Positions 34,647 to 44,773 of a stretch of DNA of 64,000 nt are shown in pieces. The number at the start of each line of letters is the position of its first letter. The first letter of the stretch is position 1. Below the pieces are notes generated by a model. That model was given only the letters and a program-made list of their open reading frames with translations. It was not told where the DNA came from and searched no databases. This stretch comes from Uranotaenia lowii. Its lineage: Eukaryota > Arthropoda > Insecta > Diptera > Culicidae. The stretch covers positions 284,614,875 through 284,678,874 of the forward strand of contig NC_073693.1 in the NCBI RefSeq assembly GCF_029784155.1. Reading direction: 5' to 3'. Made by a program: the position numbers and the translations under genes.

Positions 34647-37600
34647 TCTATTATATAAAATTCTCTTGTAACGGTGTTTGTAGTACTACTCCTCCGAAAC
34701 TAGCCAAAGGATGCAAATAAAATTATTTTTAGAATATTCTGTAGCCATGCGAATCGGTTTATATCGAATAAAAATATCAAAAAGTCGCATCAATTGTCCG
34801 TAATAACTAAATTTGTATTTTTTTGAATCAAATAAAAGTCATGGCTTCCATTTTTTCGAGATTGTTTTTTCCTTTGGGCGGTTTGTTTTTCATCTCCAAG
34901 GTCGAGGCGTCGCTAGCAGACGTCGTTAGAAGATAGTAACCATGGCATAGCATACTGATCAGTGAGAATATTTTGGCGCGTATTTCTCAACCAAGCATAT
35001 TTTCAATGCAAGTGGTGGCGATATGAAGCCTTGATGTAATTTCCTAGCTCATTTCTACAGCACATGGTTATGAATGACGACTAGATGTGACTCAGGTTGA
35101 CATTTTGCTGATCGAATAAAACATAATATTTGTTTCGCCAAAATCTGAAATTGAAAAGTCAGGCATCCATTTTTAGAGATTTTCATTTCTTCGAGGGGTT
35201 AGTTTTTCATCTCCATGGGAGAGGCGCCGCTAGCAAACGTCGTTGCAAGTTAATAGTAACCAAAGCATACTGTTCATTGATCGCTGGAAAAATTTAAAAA
35301 TTAGGCGCCTATTTCTCAACCAAGTACCTATATTTCTTATGCACGTGGGGGCGATATGCAACCTAGATGTGTTTTTTCTTGCTTATTTGTACACAGCACA
35401 TGGTAACAAATGACGCCTAGATTTGACACGGATTGATATTTTATCGATCGAATCAAAACCATATAAACGATTTCAAATATTAAAACCATTTTTAATTCGT
35501 GTTAATTTTAGTAGTAAATTGTTGTCCAAAAAATATGAATTTGGTAAAGATAAATATGAAATAATGTTATGACACTTTGCGGACGTTTGAAAATAAGAAA
35601 TTGGGAAGCTTTACATTCAATTTCGTATAATCCAATAAGCCTAGAACGCTAGACACATTAACAGAACAAGATTCTATTCTATTCTATTTTGTCTATTTAT
35701 AGAGGATTTTAACCAACATGGTCATTCGTCCTCTCAACAAGAGTCTGTTCTTTGAAATAGATTTGATAGGATTGAACTATTTGATTTTTAGCAAACGTAA
35801 ATTGAAGTTATAAATAAAATAATCTACTTTTTAACAACAAAAAGTGAGGATATGCATTTTCCGGAAGAATTTTCAATTAAGAAAGTAGACTAGAGCAAGT
35901 GCAAACTATCAACTTTTACAAAAATGTATACATTATTGCTTCATCTAAAAATTGTTGGGCCCAAAAAAACTTGATTAAATAATCTTAACTATTTTTTTTT
36001 AAATCATTCACCAAAAAACTGTTTAGACGTTTACTGTTTGTTTACACACACAATTCAAGTACAAACTTAACATAAAAAGTGTGTTTTTGTTTTACATATT
36101 TTGGCTATATAGAAGAGACTTTTGATTCACTTTTTTGTTGAAAAGTTTTATTGTTATTGATATTCCAGGGGCAGCAGATTTTTATGATGAACTTTTAATA
36201 TGACCTGAAAGTGCTAAAAATAATATTAATTTCTGTAATTTCTTAGGTGGAATAAGTGAAAACGCGCTATTTAGCTATGAAACATCTACAATTTAAGAAT
36301 TTTATCTCCAAAATGACCAGAAAGGATATCCCGAGTGCTGAATCTGAAGCGGATATTCAAAATTATTATAAAGGTCTTTGTAAATCGAGGTCTTTTGGTA
36401 GAACAGCATTCAGTGAAATTGAAGTACCAAGCACTAATTTATTCCGGAGAAAAACTTATCAAGGATATATCAATAAAAGTTGATAAAACAGACAAACAAG
36501 AACAAGTATTAAATTAATTTTAAAGTCTTTTCACTGACGCATCTGAAAAAGACCTATGTGTTTTCACTTGCCCCAATAAATGGGACAAATGTATACTTCA
36601 ATATTTCCTTTTGTCAACATAACTACTATTTTTGTTGTTGAAAATATTACTTTATTTAGAGAATGTGAAAGTTGAACTTCGGTGGTATTCGTTAGGATTT
36701 GACCGGTGTTTCATTTTTGAAAATTAAGATTTACAGTAGAAAAGACACATAATTTTTATTAAGGTTTTGTTTATATGATAATTTCCAGGAAAAAAAAAGA
36801 ACTCATGAAACCATCGAAGCCTGAACAGATTATTTCTTTTCGGACCATTAAATTTAAAAAAAAAACTGCTTTTCAATTGAATGTTATTAAATCTTAAAAA
36901 TATAACGTAATCCTAAATGAAATCGCAGATCACCACCAACAATGTTCAGGAAATTTTGAAATCAGAACTGCTTCAATTAAAAACTTTAAAATAATGGGTG
37001 AATATATCTAAACATATGTTTTCCTCTTTTCAAAACTAATCGTTTCTTCGATTCATCGGGTTAAAGTTCAAAGGAATTAATTTGCATTTTTTGCTTGAAT
37101 AAAAAAAGGAATTTGCAATACACAAAATCGCCAGATTTAATGCCATGACAAGTGCTGTTTGTGAACAATTTAAGTTGAAATGTGTAAAGTCTATAACTTA
37201 ATTATCAGGCGAATCTTTTTGGAAATGATTTTGGTGAAAATGTGGTGAACTGCTTCGAAGGATGAGGATGGTGAATAAAAAGCTGTTTGAAAACGGTTAG
37301 TAAAAAATCTTTTCTTATGTTTTTTTATTTCTTCAGCTATAAAAAATACACCATACAAAGCTAATTGCGAGCTGAAAGCGCTGCGTTAGGCAAATACTCC
37401 AAAAATTGTCCCGATATAAAAAAAAATATAACAAAACGGAATAAATCTACTGAAAGGAATACAGCAAATGAAACATACATATTATCAACATACAGTCATT
37501 CATTGAACTAGTAACAAAAATTGGATTTTAAAAGACCCGTTGAGTTTAAATTCTTTGGTTTAGTTTTGATAGAATTGAGCGGGACAATTCGAGTAAAGGA

Positions 37601-37681
37601 AAAGAAGGGAAATGTAAAGAATACTAGGAAAAATGGACCCCAAATTGAACATGGTAAGACGAAGTTTACCGGGTCTGCTAG
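34647..37681 (+). mobile_element. Inner Helitron (non-autonomous), about 3.0 kb
   Basis: It starts TCTATTATATAAAATTCTC and ends …GGTAAGACGAAGTTTACCGGGTCTGCTAG (written here in pieces: stem GGTAA…TTACC, then GGGTCTG and CTAG). The short hairpin 7-8 nt before CTAG is typical of Helitron 3' ends. It sits between A and T of the outer element's 5' TCTA|TATATA. No Rep/helicase is encoded. Two open stretches (36256-36483 and an overlapping frame to 36517), preceded by an acceptor-like TTTCTTAG, could be captured exon material, but I do not recognise them. Confidence 0.8.
34845..35455 (+). repeat. Two-copy direct repeat, offset about 320 bp, inside the inner Helitron
   Basis: Collinear matches between about 34845-35115 and 35170-35455 include 'gtttttcatctccaaggtcgaggcg' / 'gtttttcatctccatgggagaggcg' (trimmed here), 'tatttctcaaccaag', 'gcgatatg', 'cagcacatggt' and 'gatcgaat'. 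The copies are clearly diverged. Confidence 0.75.
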
Positions 37682-37819
37682 TATATATATATAAAGCAAT
37701 TTCTGTATGTTTGTTTGTTTGTCCTCTACTCAGCCGTCTTAAGAGCTAGGGGTCTGAAATTTGGCATGGATGTCCATTAGGGCCAGGAATGATGAAAAAT
37801 GTTTTTAGATTTTCGGATG

Positions 37820-38790
37820 ACCCCTTCTGAAGGAGGTCGTCCATAGAAGACAAATATTATTTTCGCGATATTGACGTAACTTTTTGTCGGATTGTGTTGA
37901 AAATTTGCACATGAGTGTTATAAAAGACGATCAATCGGTTTCAGGTGTCAATTTTTTTTTGTAAGCGGTCGGCCAAAAGGGTCGTCCATATTAACTGTTC
38001 GCTGTTTTTGCGATACTGACGTTATTATACATCGTATTCGGATGAAAATTGGTACACGATAGTTTTGAGTGACTTGCAATCGATTTGAGGTATCAAATTT
38101 AGTGTAAGGGGTCGGCAAAAGGGGTCGTCCATATTAAATTTTCAGTATCTTAGTGATATTGACGTTTTTATACATCGGATTGGGATGAAAATTTGCACAT
38201 AGGAGTTATTAGGGACAAACAATTGATTTCACTTATCCAAACTAAAATCAGGGTTCGGCCAAAGGGGTCGTCCATATTAACTATTCACTGTTGATGCGAT
38301 ATTGTCATTATTATACATCGGATTCAGACGAAAATTGGTACATGAGAGTTTTGAGAGACGAGCAATGGTTTTCAGTTATTAAATTCAGTGTAATGGGCCG
38401 AAAAAGGGGGTCATCCATATTAACCTTTCAGTATTTTGCAATATCGTCGTTATTATACATCGGTTTGGGATGAAAATTTCAATTCAGATGTCAAATGTTT
38501 TGCCAGAGGTCGACGAAAGGGGTCGTACATATAAATTATTTTTTCCCTGTTTTAGCAATATTGACGTTATTATACAATGGATTGCTTTGAAAATTTGCAC
38601 ACGGGAGTTTTGAGGGAAGGGCAATCGATTGCAGATATCAAAGGTTGTATAAGAGGTCACCAAAAGGGGTTAGGTTTTTTGAAATAATTACGATGTTATG
38701 CAACGATCGAGTTGAAATTTATACACTGGGGTTTTTTGGCACGGTCAATTAGTTCCTGATTTCAAATTAAGTAGCAGACGACAGACAAAG
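37820..38790 (+). repeat. Tandem repeat, period about 120-145 bp, in the outer Helitron
   Basis: Seven to eight diverged units are marked by 'aaaggggtcgtccatatta' and 'gacgttattatacatcggat' followed by 'gatgaaaatttgcacat'. Central tandem repeats are common in non-autonomous Helitrons. Confidence 0.8.
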
Positions 38791-39062
38791 TGATCGTCCA
38801 ATATTTTTGCAATTATTACCTAACAATGAATTCAGAAGTGCATCTGGAAAATACTTGGCAATTAACTTTCATACAAACTGTTCATGACATATTCCAAGTT
38901 GAAAGCGAAACGGAGTTCATATGGGATCAGCTAGTTAGAAATAATTTTGAAAATATTTGTGAAATTTCGTGACAAAATCTTAAGCATGACAATTTTCCCG
39001 GTGAGGTGCCGTAATTCCCGGTTTTTTCCCGGTTTCTCGGTGACGAGATGAAATTCGAAAGT

Positions 39063-39646
39063 TTTGTTTTTTATTGATGTAGACAATCACAACACTTATC
39101 ATCGAGCAGCGAGGTGCAACCCTAAAGGGTGTTCCACATCAAATTGCATCACAGTAAAAACGCTGAAAAAAATTACCTAGTTGACCGATTCTTTTCAAAC
39201 TGTCAGACTATTAACTTTAAACTATTTGTGATCTTTAGGTATTTATATTAAATTTTTGTTGAACACCATATTCGTACAATTGAACATCAGGCCAAACTCT
39301 GTCCAAAAGATTTTGTACAACATCTGAATACAGCTTCTTCTATACACAAACCAACTTTTTCGATTTTTTTCCTCGAAAATGACCTTTTTTAAGATGTTCA
39401 CTGAGTTCCTGAGCTATTTTGAAACAGCTTTGGAATTGGAAACCTTCACTTCACATGGATAAAGCTATCCATAAAGATTTTTCCCGGTTTTGATTCGAAA
39501 TTCTCGGTTTTCCCGGTTACATTTTCAATTCCCGGTTTTTTTCCCGGTTCCATTTTCAATTCCCGTTTTTTTCGGTTTTCCCGGTTCGCTGGCCACCCTG
39601 AACCTTATTAGTTTATGTTTTTCTATTCAATCATTTCATGCATGCA
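39063..39646. other. Interspace with a 'CCCGG' element end
   Basis: 39480-39599 is a run of TTCCCGGTTT words ending GGTTCGCTGGCCACCCTG, a terminus of the family also seen at 31665. The rest is AT-rich with nothing recognised. Confidence 0.5.
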
Positions 39647-40145
39647 TAAGCTTGCCAGATTGCCCGGATTTATCCGGGTTTGCCCGGATATTTTATGCAA
39701 AATTTCGAGAAAGTCCGGTCCGGCCCGGTTGCCCGGATATCGTGAAAAAAGTCCGGTTATTGCCCGGATTTTTTCACAATTTTCACAAAGAAACCAAAAA
39801 AAATCAAAGTTTTTGAGTAAGTTTCAGCAAAATCAATTAACGGTATGGAAATTTTCAACGGTTTTTTCAAATAATTTCGCTAATTTACTTTTATTAACCT
39901 TTAAATTTTTAAGTGTTCCAAAAACTTTGTGGAAGTCTTCAATTATGTTAATAAAATATTAATTTCATTTTTTTTGCATTTTTTCTTTGCTTTTATATAT
40001 AAAAACACCTAAATTTTGCCCGGTTTTTGCCCGGTTTTTAGATTTGAAAAATTGAAATCCATGCCCGGATTTTGCCAGGTTTTTGTGAAAAAATGCCCGG
40101 AATTGCTAGGCCCGGATGGGAGTGGAAAAAATTCTGGCAACCTTA
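39647..40145. mobile_element. hAT-like MITE with TGCATGCA TSD
   Basis: The inverted ends TAAGCTTGCCAGA and TCTGGCAACCTTA frame about 500 bp rich in GCCCGG words at both ends with an AT-rich centre. TGCATGCA flanks it on both sides (39639-39646 and 40146-40153), the 8-bp size expected for hAT. This TSD is itself a palindrome within a longer ATGCATGC run, which weakens it slightly. No transposase. A fragment of the same family is at 26705-26806. Confidence 0.8.
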
Positions 40146-40284
40146 TGCATGCATGCATTTCATGCAACTTGTGGTACAATTTAGCTTTCCTCGGGCACAA
40201 TATTGAATAAATTTTTTTTTTGTAAACTCGCATATCAAAAATTACAAAATAAAGTCACTCATAAACACTACATAGTTAATTGTC

Positions 40285-40523
40285 TTAGAAATGCCTTATT
40301 CCATTATATCTATTAAGAATACGCTTCAGGTGGAATGAATGAATTTGATGCAAATCATTCCTACCGTCAATGACATTTTTAATTATAACGTTATCTACTA
40401 TTGTACTGATACTATTCCCATGCCGAATGATAAGCTTATTTGTAGCATTTTCATAGTAAACATTCAAGACATCTGAAACACGTGTAAGCCGTTGAGCCAG
40501 ATTATCATTTCGGCAGGCAGACG
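40285..40523 (-). CDS. Putative terminal coding exon, unknown protein
   Basis: The minus strand is open for about 79 codons from an acceptor-like AG at about 40524 to a stop at 40285 (…VLNVYYENATNKLIIRHG, GRNDLHQIHSFHLKRILNRY, ending GIRHF). Codon composition is balanced and unlike the A/T-run ORFs around it. The first in-frame ATG gives 60 residues. I do not recognise the family and see no repeat nature. It could be the last exon of a minus-strand host gene whose other exons lie upstream (higher coordinates), or a fragment of an unidentified TE. Confidence 0.35.
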
Positions 40524-42632
40524 CCTAAGTCCGTTTAGTCATATACAATGGCCCCGATATTTATCTCGTAGTTGGATGGAGCCGGAAAAAAACATTCGTT
40601 GATGAAAACGGTAGCAGCAAAAAAACCGCAGCAGCTCCTGCCTATAATCTGCTCTAACTATTTCTCAAAACAATCCGACAACGAGACGGGGCGCGTATAC
40701 AATTTAACCTGTCCCAGCCAGGATTTAGCCTTCCCTCCGGCTGCTCCAGTAACCTCAAACGACTAGCCTCGGTTAGACGATGATGATGATGCTGATAAGA
40801 ATCACCTTAATCATCATCTAACTTGGAGATTTGCGCGGGTATCTGGAGAAGATCAGCAACTGCTGGCAGGTATATACCTAATTCTCGTTGATTCAGTTGG
40901 TTAAAAACAAATCTAGTTCAGTTGAGTATGTAGCAGATTAAGGTGGTAACGCATTTTTTTCACTGTTGTTTATTATGAGATTTGTTTCTTCGAATATAAC
41001 CTTCCATCAGCTTAGCTGGTAATTTTTTCGATGATTGTGAAATTTATCCTCATTTTGCCTGAGATATGTAAATCATGCTCTTACTTTCAAAATAAATCTC
41101 GATGAAACTAGACCATTTGACCGTAAATTTATAGAGAAAATCATCTTGTTAATTTTTCTACATCCACCCATATAAAATCAAACACAAAACATCTTTACGA
41201 TACCGCAGAAGACGAACCCAAGGTATAAAATTTTCTATATTGCCTCAATATCCGTAGAAACTCACCGAAAGGTCCGAACCACTGATAGAGATGAACCTCC
41301 GCAATATACCGGATACCAGACTAATCTATCTGACTGATACCGTGTGCCTCATTCGGTTAGTGAAATTCCCTGGATTCCACACTGGTTTGGCACGTGGGTG
41401 GTCTAGCTTGAATCATTTCTTCGTCTCGCCCACACGGAGAGGTGCGATCATCCCTAAGTGGATTTGTTTGAGACCGAGCAAAGATTGCTACCGTTTGCCG
41501 ATTCTTTTAAATGGATTTGAGTTTTGGATTCGAATTTGAGATTTCAGCCGAAAATTTGTTCAGTGTGTTATCCGACGATAGATCAACGGATATCCAAACA
41601 GCGGACAGCCGAATGTGACTCCATTGAGTGTTGAACAAACCTGTTCGTTGGATTGTTTTTTTTTTTTAATTGGACACAGCCAAAGTGGTTTCTTCAAATG
41701 GAGAATTACTAATTTGTAATGAACGCCTTCGTTTAAATATCTTGATTTAAAAAATTACTCCATTTGCAACTCTGAAATCTTAAACTTCAAATGGAATTCT
41801 GAACTTTTAATTTGAAATCCGAGATTTAAGATTTCAGAACTTGCAGAAATAAAATTGAGATTATGAGATAAAAATCCAAAGAAACTTCGATAGAATCCAA
41901 GATACATTTTAGACTCAGATATTTAGACTTTATTTGGAAGGTTTGATGAGAATCCAAAAGCAACAACTTGAAAAAGCAAATATTTTGGACAGATATGAGA
42001 ATTTAAATTTATAATCGAAAAAAAATTAGAAACATATTATTTCATGTGATACTATGAATTGAAATCACTACTAAAGAGCCTAGTGTGAATCGATGAAGAT
42101 TTCTGATAAAAAAAAAGTTTTTTAAAAAAAAAAAACCCCTAGTAACTGTATCATTGAATCAAATTTCTCAATACTAAGTAATCAATAAATTCTGCCATAT
42201 TCAAGATATTTCTTTTTTAAATTGTTATGTTTTGTTAAATGAGTGTTCATGAATTTAAATTTTATGACTTCAGTGTTGGCGATTTTGCTTTTTGACATGC
42301 AACGCCATCTGGATTCCACTTATGGAACTAACAATAGGATGGTAAAAGCTTAATTGGAACACGGTTGTGTATACAAACTGTTTCTGAAATTGAGATTATT
42401 GTAGAAACTGGTCAACTTAAAGACTATAATAAGGACTGAATCTGGTAAGAAAATCACTAATTTACTTATTTCAATGCTTGTTGCAGAAACGGCGCCGGCC
42501 ACGTCCTAGTAGTCGATGTCTTTTAGTCTTTTTGATCAACTAGCAACTCCTTGTCCCTGCATATTTAAAAAAAAACTAACTATTTTTCGACCGATTTTCC
42601 TTCATCGGACTTTTCCATCAGTTCTCATTTTT
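40524..42632. other. Unique-looking intergenic or intronic DNA
   Basis: 40560-40890 and 41250-41640 are GC-richer and non-repetitive, with a GATGATGATGATG run at about 40778. They may be regulatory or untranslated DNA. The rest is AT-rich. No exon can be defended. Confidence 0.35.
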
Positions 42633-42719
42633 TCACAACTCATCATACACAAATCCTTCAAACGTCCGTCTTCGCGAAAACTCTTTAATTAACTGCCGAA
42701 TCTCTTCTTCCATACTCAT
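42633..42719 (-). CDS. Possible 28-codon small ORF
   Basis: A minus-strand ORF starts with two near-adjacent ATGs (MSM) and reads EEEIRQLIKEFSRRRTF, ending in DEL and a TGA. The charge pattern and codon choice look coding, and the surrounding 42.5-43.5 kb is unique, GC-richer DNA. It could be an upstream ORF or small peptide within a 5' UTR exon. The short length makes chance a real alternative. Confidence 0.2.
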   Translation of the reverse strand: MSMEEEIRQLIKEFSRRRTFEGFVYDEL

Positions 42720-43166
42720 CAGCTCTCAGGAATCAATTTACGCTTACAGACTTAGTATACTGTGATGTTTCTACTAAATGTCGTTCACACCAACAATTAC
42801 TTAGTGGACTCTGATATTTTTTCAACAAACGATTGATGATACCAATACAAATACATACTATTACAAGCACGCTAATCGAAACTCGACCATCATAGACATT
42901 TTAACTATTCAATACTTCTATAATTATTTCTGATCTCTACATTTTTCAATCCTGGGGAAAATCTAAAAACAATAATTGATGATGAAATTAAAACATCCCA
43001 AAAGTTTTCTCGCTTGATTGCATCATCGAAAGCCCCGAAAACTGTACCGTCTTCCCGAAAAACTCAGAAAACACAAACAAAAACAAGACGTTCGCGACTA
43101 TAGAGAGCGAGCAACCGGCCCGCCCGTTCGATAAGAATAACTAAAACACCGCCAAAAGCTACCAAC

Positions 43167-43493
43167 CTTTAAAATCGTCTCCGTATCCGTAATCCAGAGT
43201 GTTAGCTATCGATGTCGGCCCGGGTTCCAGTGGAAGAAGAAGTAAGTGGTGGTTATTTCCACCCAGTTTTGTATTCGATTACGCACTTTCTGAAAACTCC
43301 GCACACTGAACACTCAGTGTAGTTGTATCCTATTTTTTGAAATTTTAGGTAATTCACAATCGATTCCTTCAACACTTAATTTAATAACACTTGTTGCTTT
43401 GCTTCAGATAACAAATTACTTTCAATTTTTTTCACACGATGAATGGAAATCGCATTTCGATACTGAACACTAACACTTTAACATTGGGTCACC
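43167..43493 (-). other. Candidate non-coding exon (minus strand)
   Basis: A strong acceptor (CCTTTTTCTTTCAG, just above 43493) and a donor (AAAG|GTTGGT at 43167/43166) bound 327 nt that contain stops in every frame, as in a 5' UTR exon. On the plus strand the same region offers ATG at 43213 followed after about nine codons by a perfect donor GTAAGT, so the strand is not certain. Confidence 0.25.
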
Positions 43494-43864
43494 TGAAAGA
43501 AAAAGGAAATAAAGATACATTAATCATTTCTCTCAGATGAAGTAGGTAACATATTAGGAAAAGTTCGTATTGTTAGAACTTTTTTGGGTGTAACACTCTC
43601 GGAAAAAAAATCGGTAATATTCGGTAACCGGTCTATTTTTGTAAAAACAATTTCATGAGTTTTGTTCCAAAACATGTAGCTCTAGGTTCTAACCTTGATG
43701 AAGGCTAAATCTAGTAATTTCTTATGGAACATTATGGGTGTCACGGGTTTCCACACCTTCGAAAGTTGTGACCTTTCTCCGAAAGTGAATCAAAAAGTTT
43801 TTTCCATTACGCAACTTTTCCAAATAAAAACCCGTAACCGGGTAGGATAAACTTCTGAAAGCGT

Positions 43865-43898
43865 TCAGTTCTCGGAAAGCCATTCATCATGTCGGTCC
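43865..43898 (+). promoter_or_regulatory. Inr + DPE core promoter
   Basis: TCAGTT (43865-43870) fits the arthropod initiator with A+1 at 43867. GGTCC at 43894-43898 is exactly +28 to +32 and fits the DPE consensus RGWYV. There is no TATA box upstream. The predicted 5' UTR is only 22 nt, and the DPE overlaps codons 2-4 of the gene that follows. Confidence 0.55.
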
Positions 43899-44587
43899 AC
43901 CGAATTTTGTTTGCGGTAACAATCTACCTCTGTGAAGCTTCGGCATTTCAGATTCTCTGTCCCAGCATTATAAGCGCCAACTTGAGTGCTCTCCGTTGCT
44001 GGGGCATGAGGACCTACAACTTTCACATGACCCAAAGGCTGGATTGTATCGATATGTCGCTGTTGTGCCGGCCAACGCATTCCGAGTTCGACGAATCGCT
44101 GCTCACCATCTATTGCTTTTCGCCCGATGGACTCCTAAATATCACCTTCGATAGGTACTACGATGGGAGGACACAGTTTCATACATTGGTCTCCAAACGG
44201 CAACTTCACTTGATCATCTGTTCCGATGGATCCAAGCATCACAATTGTCAGTATTCGTCGGCGGAGGAAGAAACCCAATCCAGAGAACCCGGTTTTGCCT
44301 ATCGAATCGAGCTGAAACGGAACGTCAGGAAAGCGAGGATCTGCGCTTGTCAGAATTTGCTCGAGCTCATGGCAAGTCAACGGGAGAAATGTTTCGCGAA
44401 CCCTTTGAAGGTATCGGAATTCGAACTACATCTGTCGCAGATGGCCGATGTTCAGCTGCAGGAGCGGATTGACGAGCCGATTGTTTCGCCGATAGTGATC
44501 GTAGGGGTGTTGATAAGTTTTCTAGTTCTGACGATGATCGCCGTAGTTATCAGGCTGTCTCAGCGGAACACCGAAGGCGATGATTGA
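43889..44587 (+). CDS. Predicted type I membrane protein, Cys-rich, unknown family
   Basis: Single-exon ORF of 232 residues. Residues 1-19 form a signal peptide-like hydrophobic start ending ASA, so cleavage before Phe20 is likely. The ectodomain (about 20-197) has ten cysteines (24, 37, 53, 60, 76, 111, 120, 152, 154, 168), enough for five disulfides, and two N-glycosylation sequons (Asn31, Asn84). Residues 198-221 are one transmembrane helix; the tail is 11 residues and ends acidic (EGDD). Base composition is far more GC-rich than the surroundings, as for a functional coding region. The start is fixed by the Inr/DPE 22 nt upstream and by the signal peptide; AATAAA follows at 44742. I do not recognise the family. 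Cell-surface or secretory-pathway location is inferred. Confidence 0.8.
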   Translation: MSVHRILFAVTIYLCEASAFQILCPSIISANLSALRCWGMRTYNFHMTQRLDCIDMSLLCRPTHSEFDESLLTIYCFSPDGLLNITFDRYYDGRTQFHTLVSKRQLHLIICSDGSKHHNCQYSSAEEETQSREPGFAYRIELKRNVRKARICACQNLLELMASQREKCFANPLKVSEFELHLSQMADVQLQERIDEPIVSPIVIVGVLISFLVLTMIAVVIRLSQRNTEGDD

Positions 44588-44741
44588 TTGTAGGGAAGTG
44601 TTTAGTGGTAGTTAGAGATCAGCATTAGTATCAGCAAAGCTGAATACAATGTGAAACGCAATTGATAAAGACTTAATTTTTAATCTAACCTCTGCTATTG
44701 CTAAGCAACTAAAGATGTTATTTGATTTGTGTCTAAGATAC

Positions 44742-44747
44742 AATAAA
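44742..44747 (+). terminator. Poly(A) signal AATAAA of the membrane-protein gene
   Basis: The first AATAAA after the stop codon lies 155 nt downstream. A second lies at 44769. A short 3' UTR is typical of compact insect genes. Confidence 0.5.
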
Positions 44748-44773
44748 CTATCCACTTTGAAAGCTTTTAATAA

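Larger units (their letters stand above)
34643..38934 (+). mobile_element. Outer Helitron (non-autonomous), split by an inner Helitron
   Basis: The outer element is inserted between A (34642) and T (38935). Its 5' bases TCTA are 34643-34646; it resumes at 37682 as TATATATATATAAAGC and ends …GGGATCAGCTAG at 38934. These are the TC start, CTAG end and A|T target known for Helitrons. Joined, the outer copy would be about 1.26 kb. It has no Rep/helicase gene and is dominated by a tandem repeat (37820-38790). Empty-site comparison with copy A of the host element supports the borders. Confidence 0.8.
33538..39062. mobile_element. 'CCCGG' TIR element, copy B, split by Helitrons
   Basis: The left end CAGGGTTGCTAGCGATTTTT and the following 1.1 kb are collinear with copy A (3687-5290). 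The match stops at 34642 and resumes at 38935 (TTAGAAATAATTTTGAAAAT, compare TTTAGAAACTTTTTAAAAAT in copy A). It then runs through 'acaattttcccggtgaggtgccg' to about 39062. The final TIR is degraded or lost. The gap is exactly the Helitron block 34643-38934. Confidence 0.8.

Noticed and set aside
31665..39599. CAGGGTGG… and …CCACCCTG ends read as one 7.9-kb element
   Set aside because: The flanks carry no matching duplication and many unrelated elements lie between; two truncated copies are more likely.
43167..43290. Minus-strand reading of 43167-43280 as a coding exon (frame with LEPGPTSIANTLDYGYGDDF)
   Set aside because: The frame has a stop at about 43278 and there is no acceptor or ATG after it; a non-coding exon is the safer reading.
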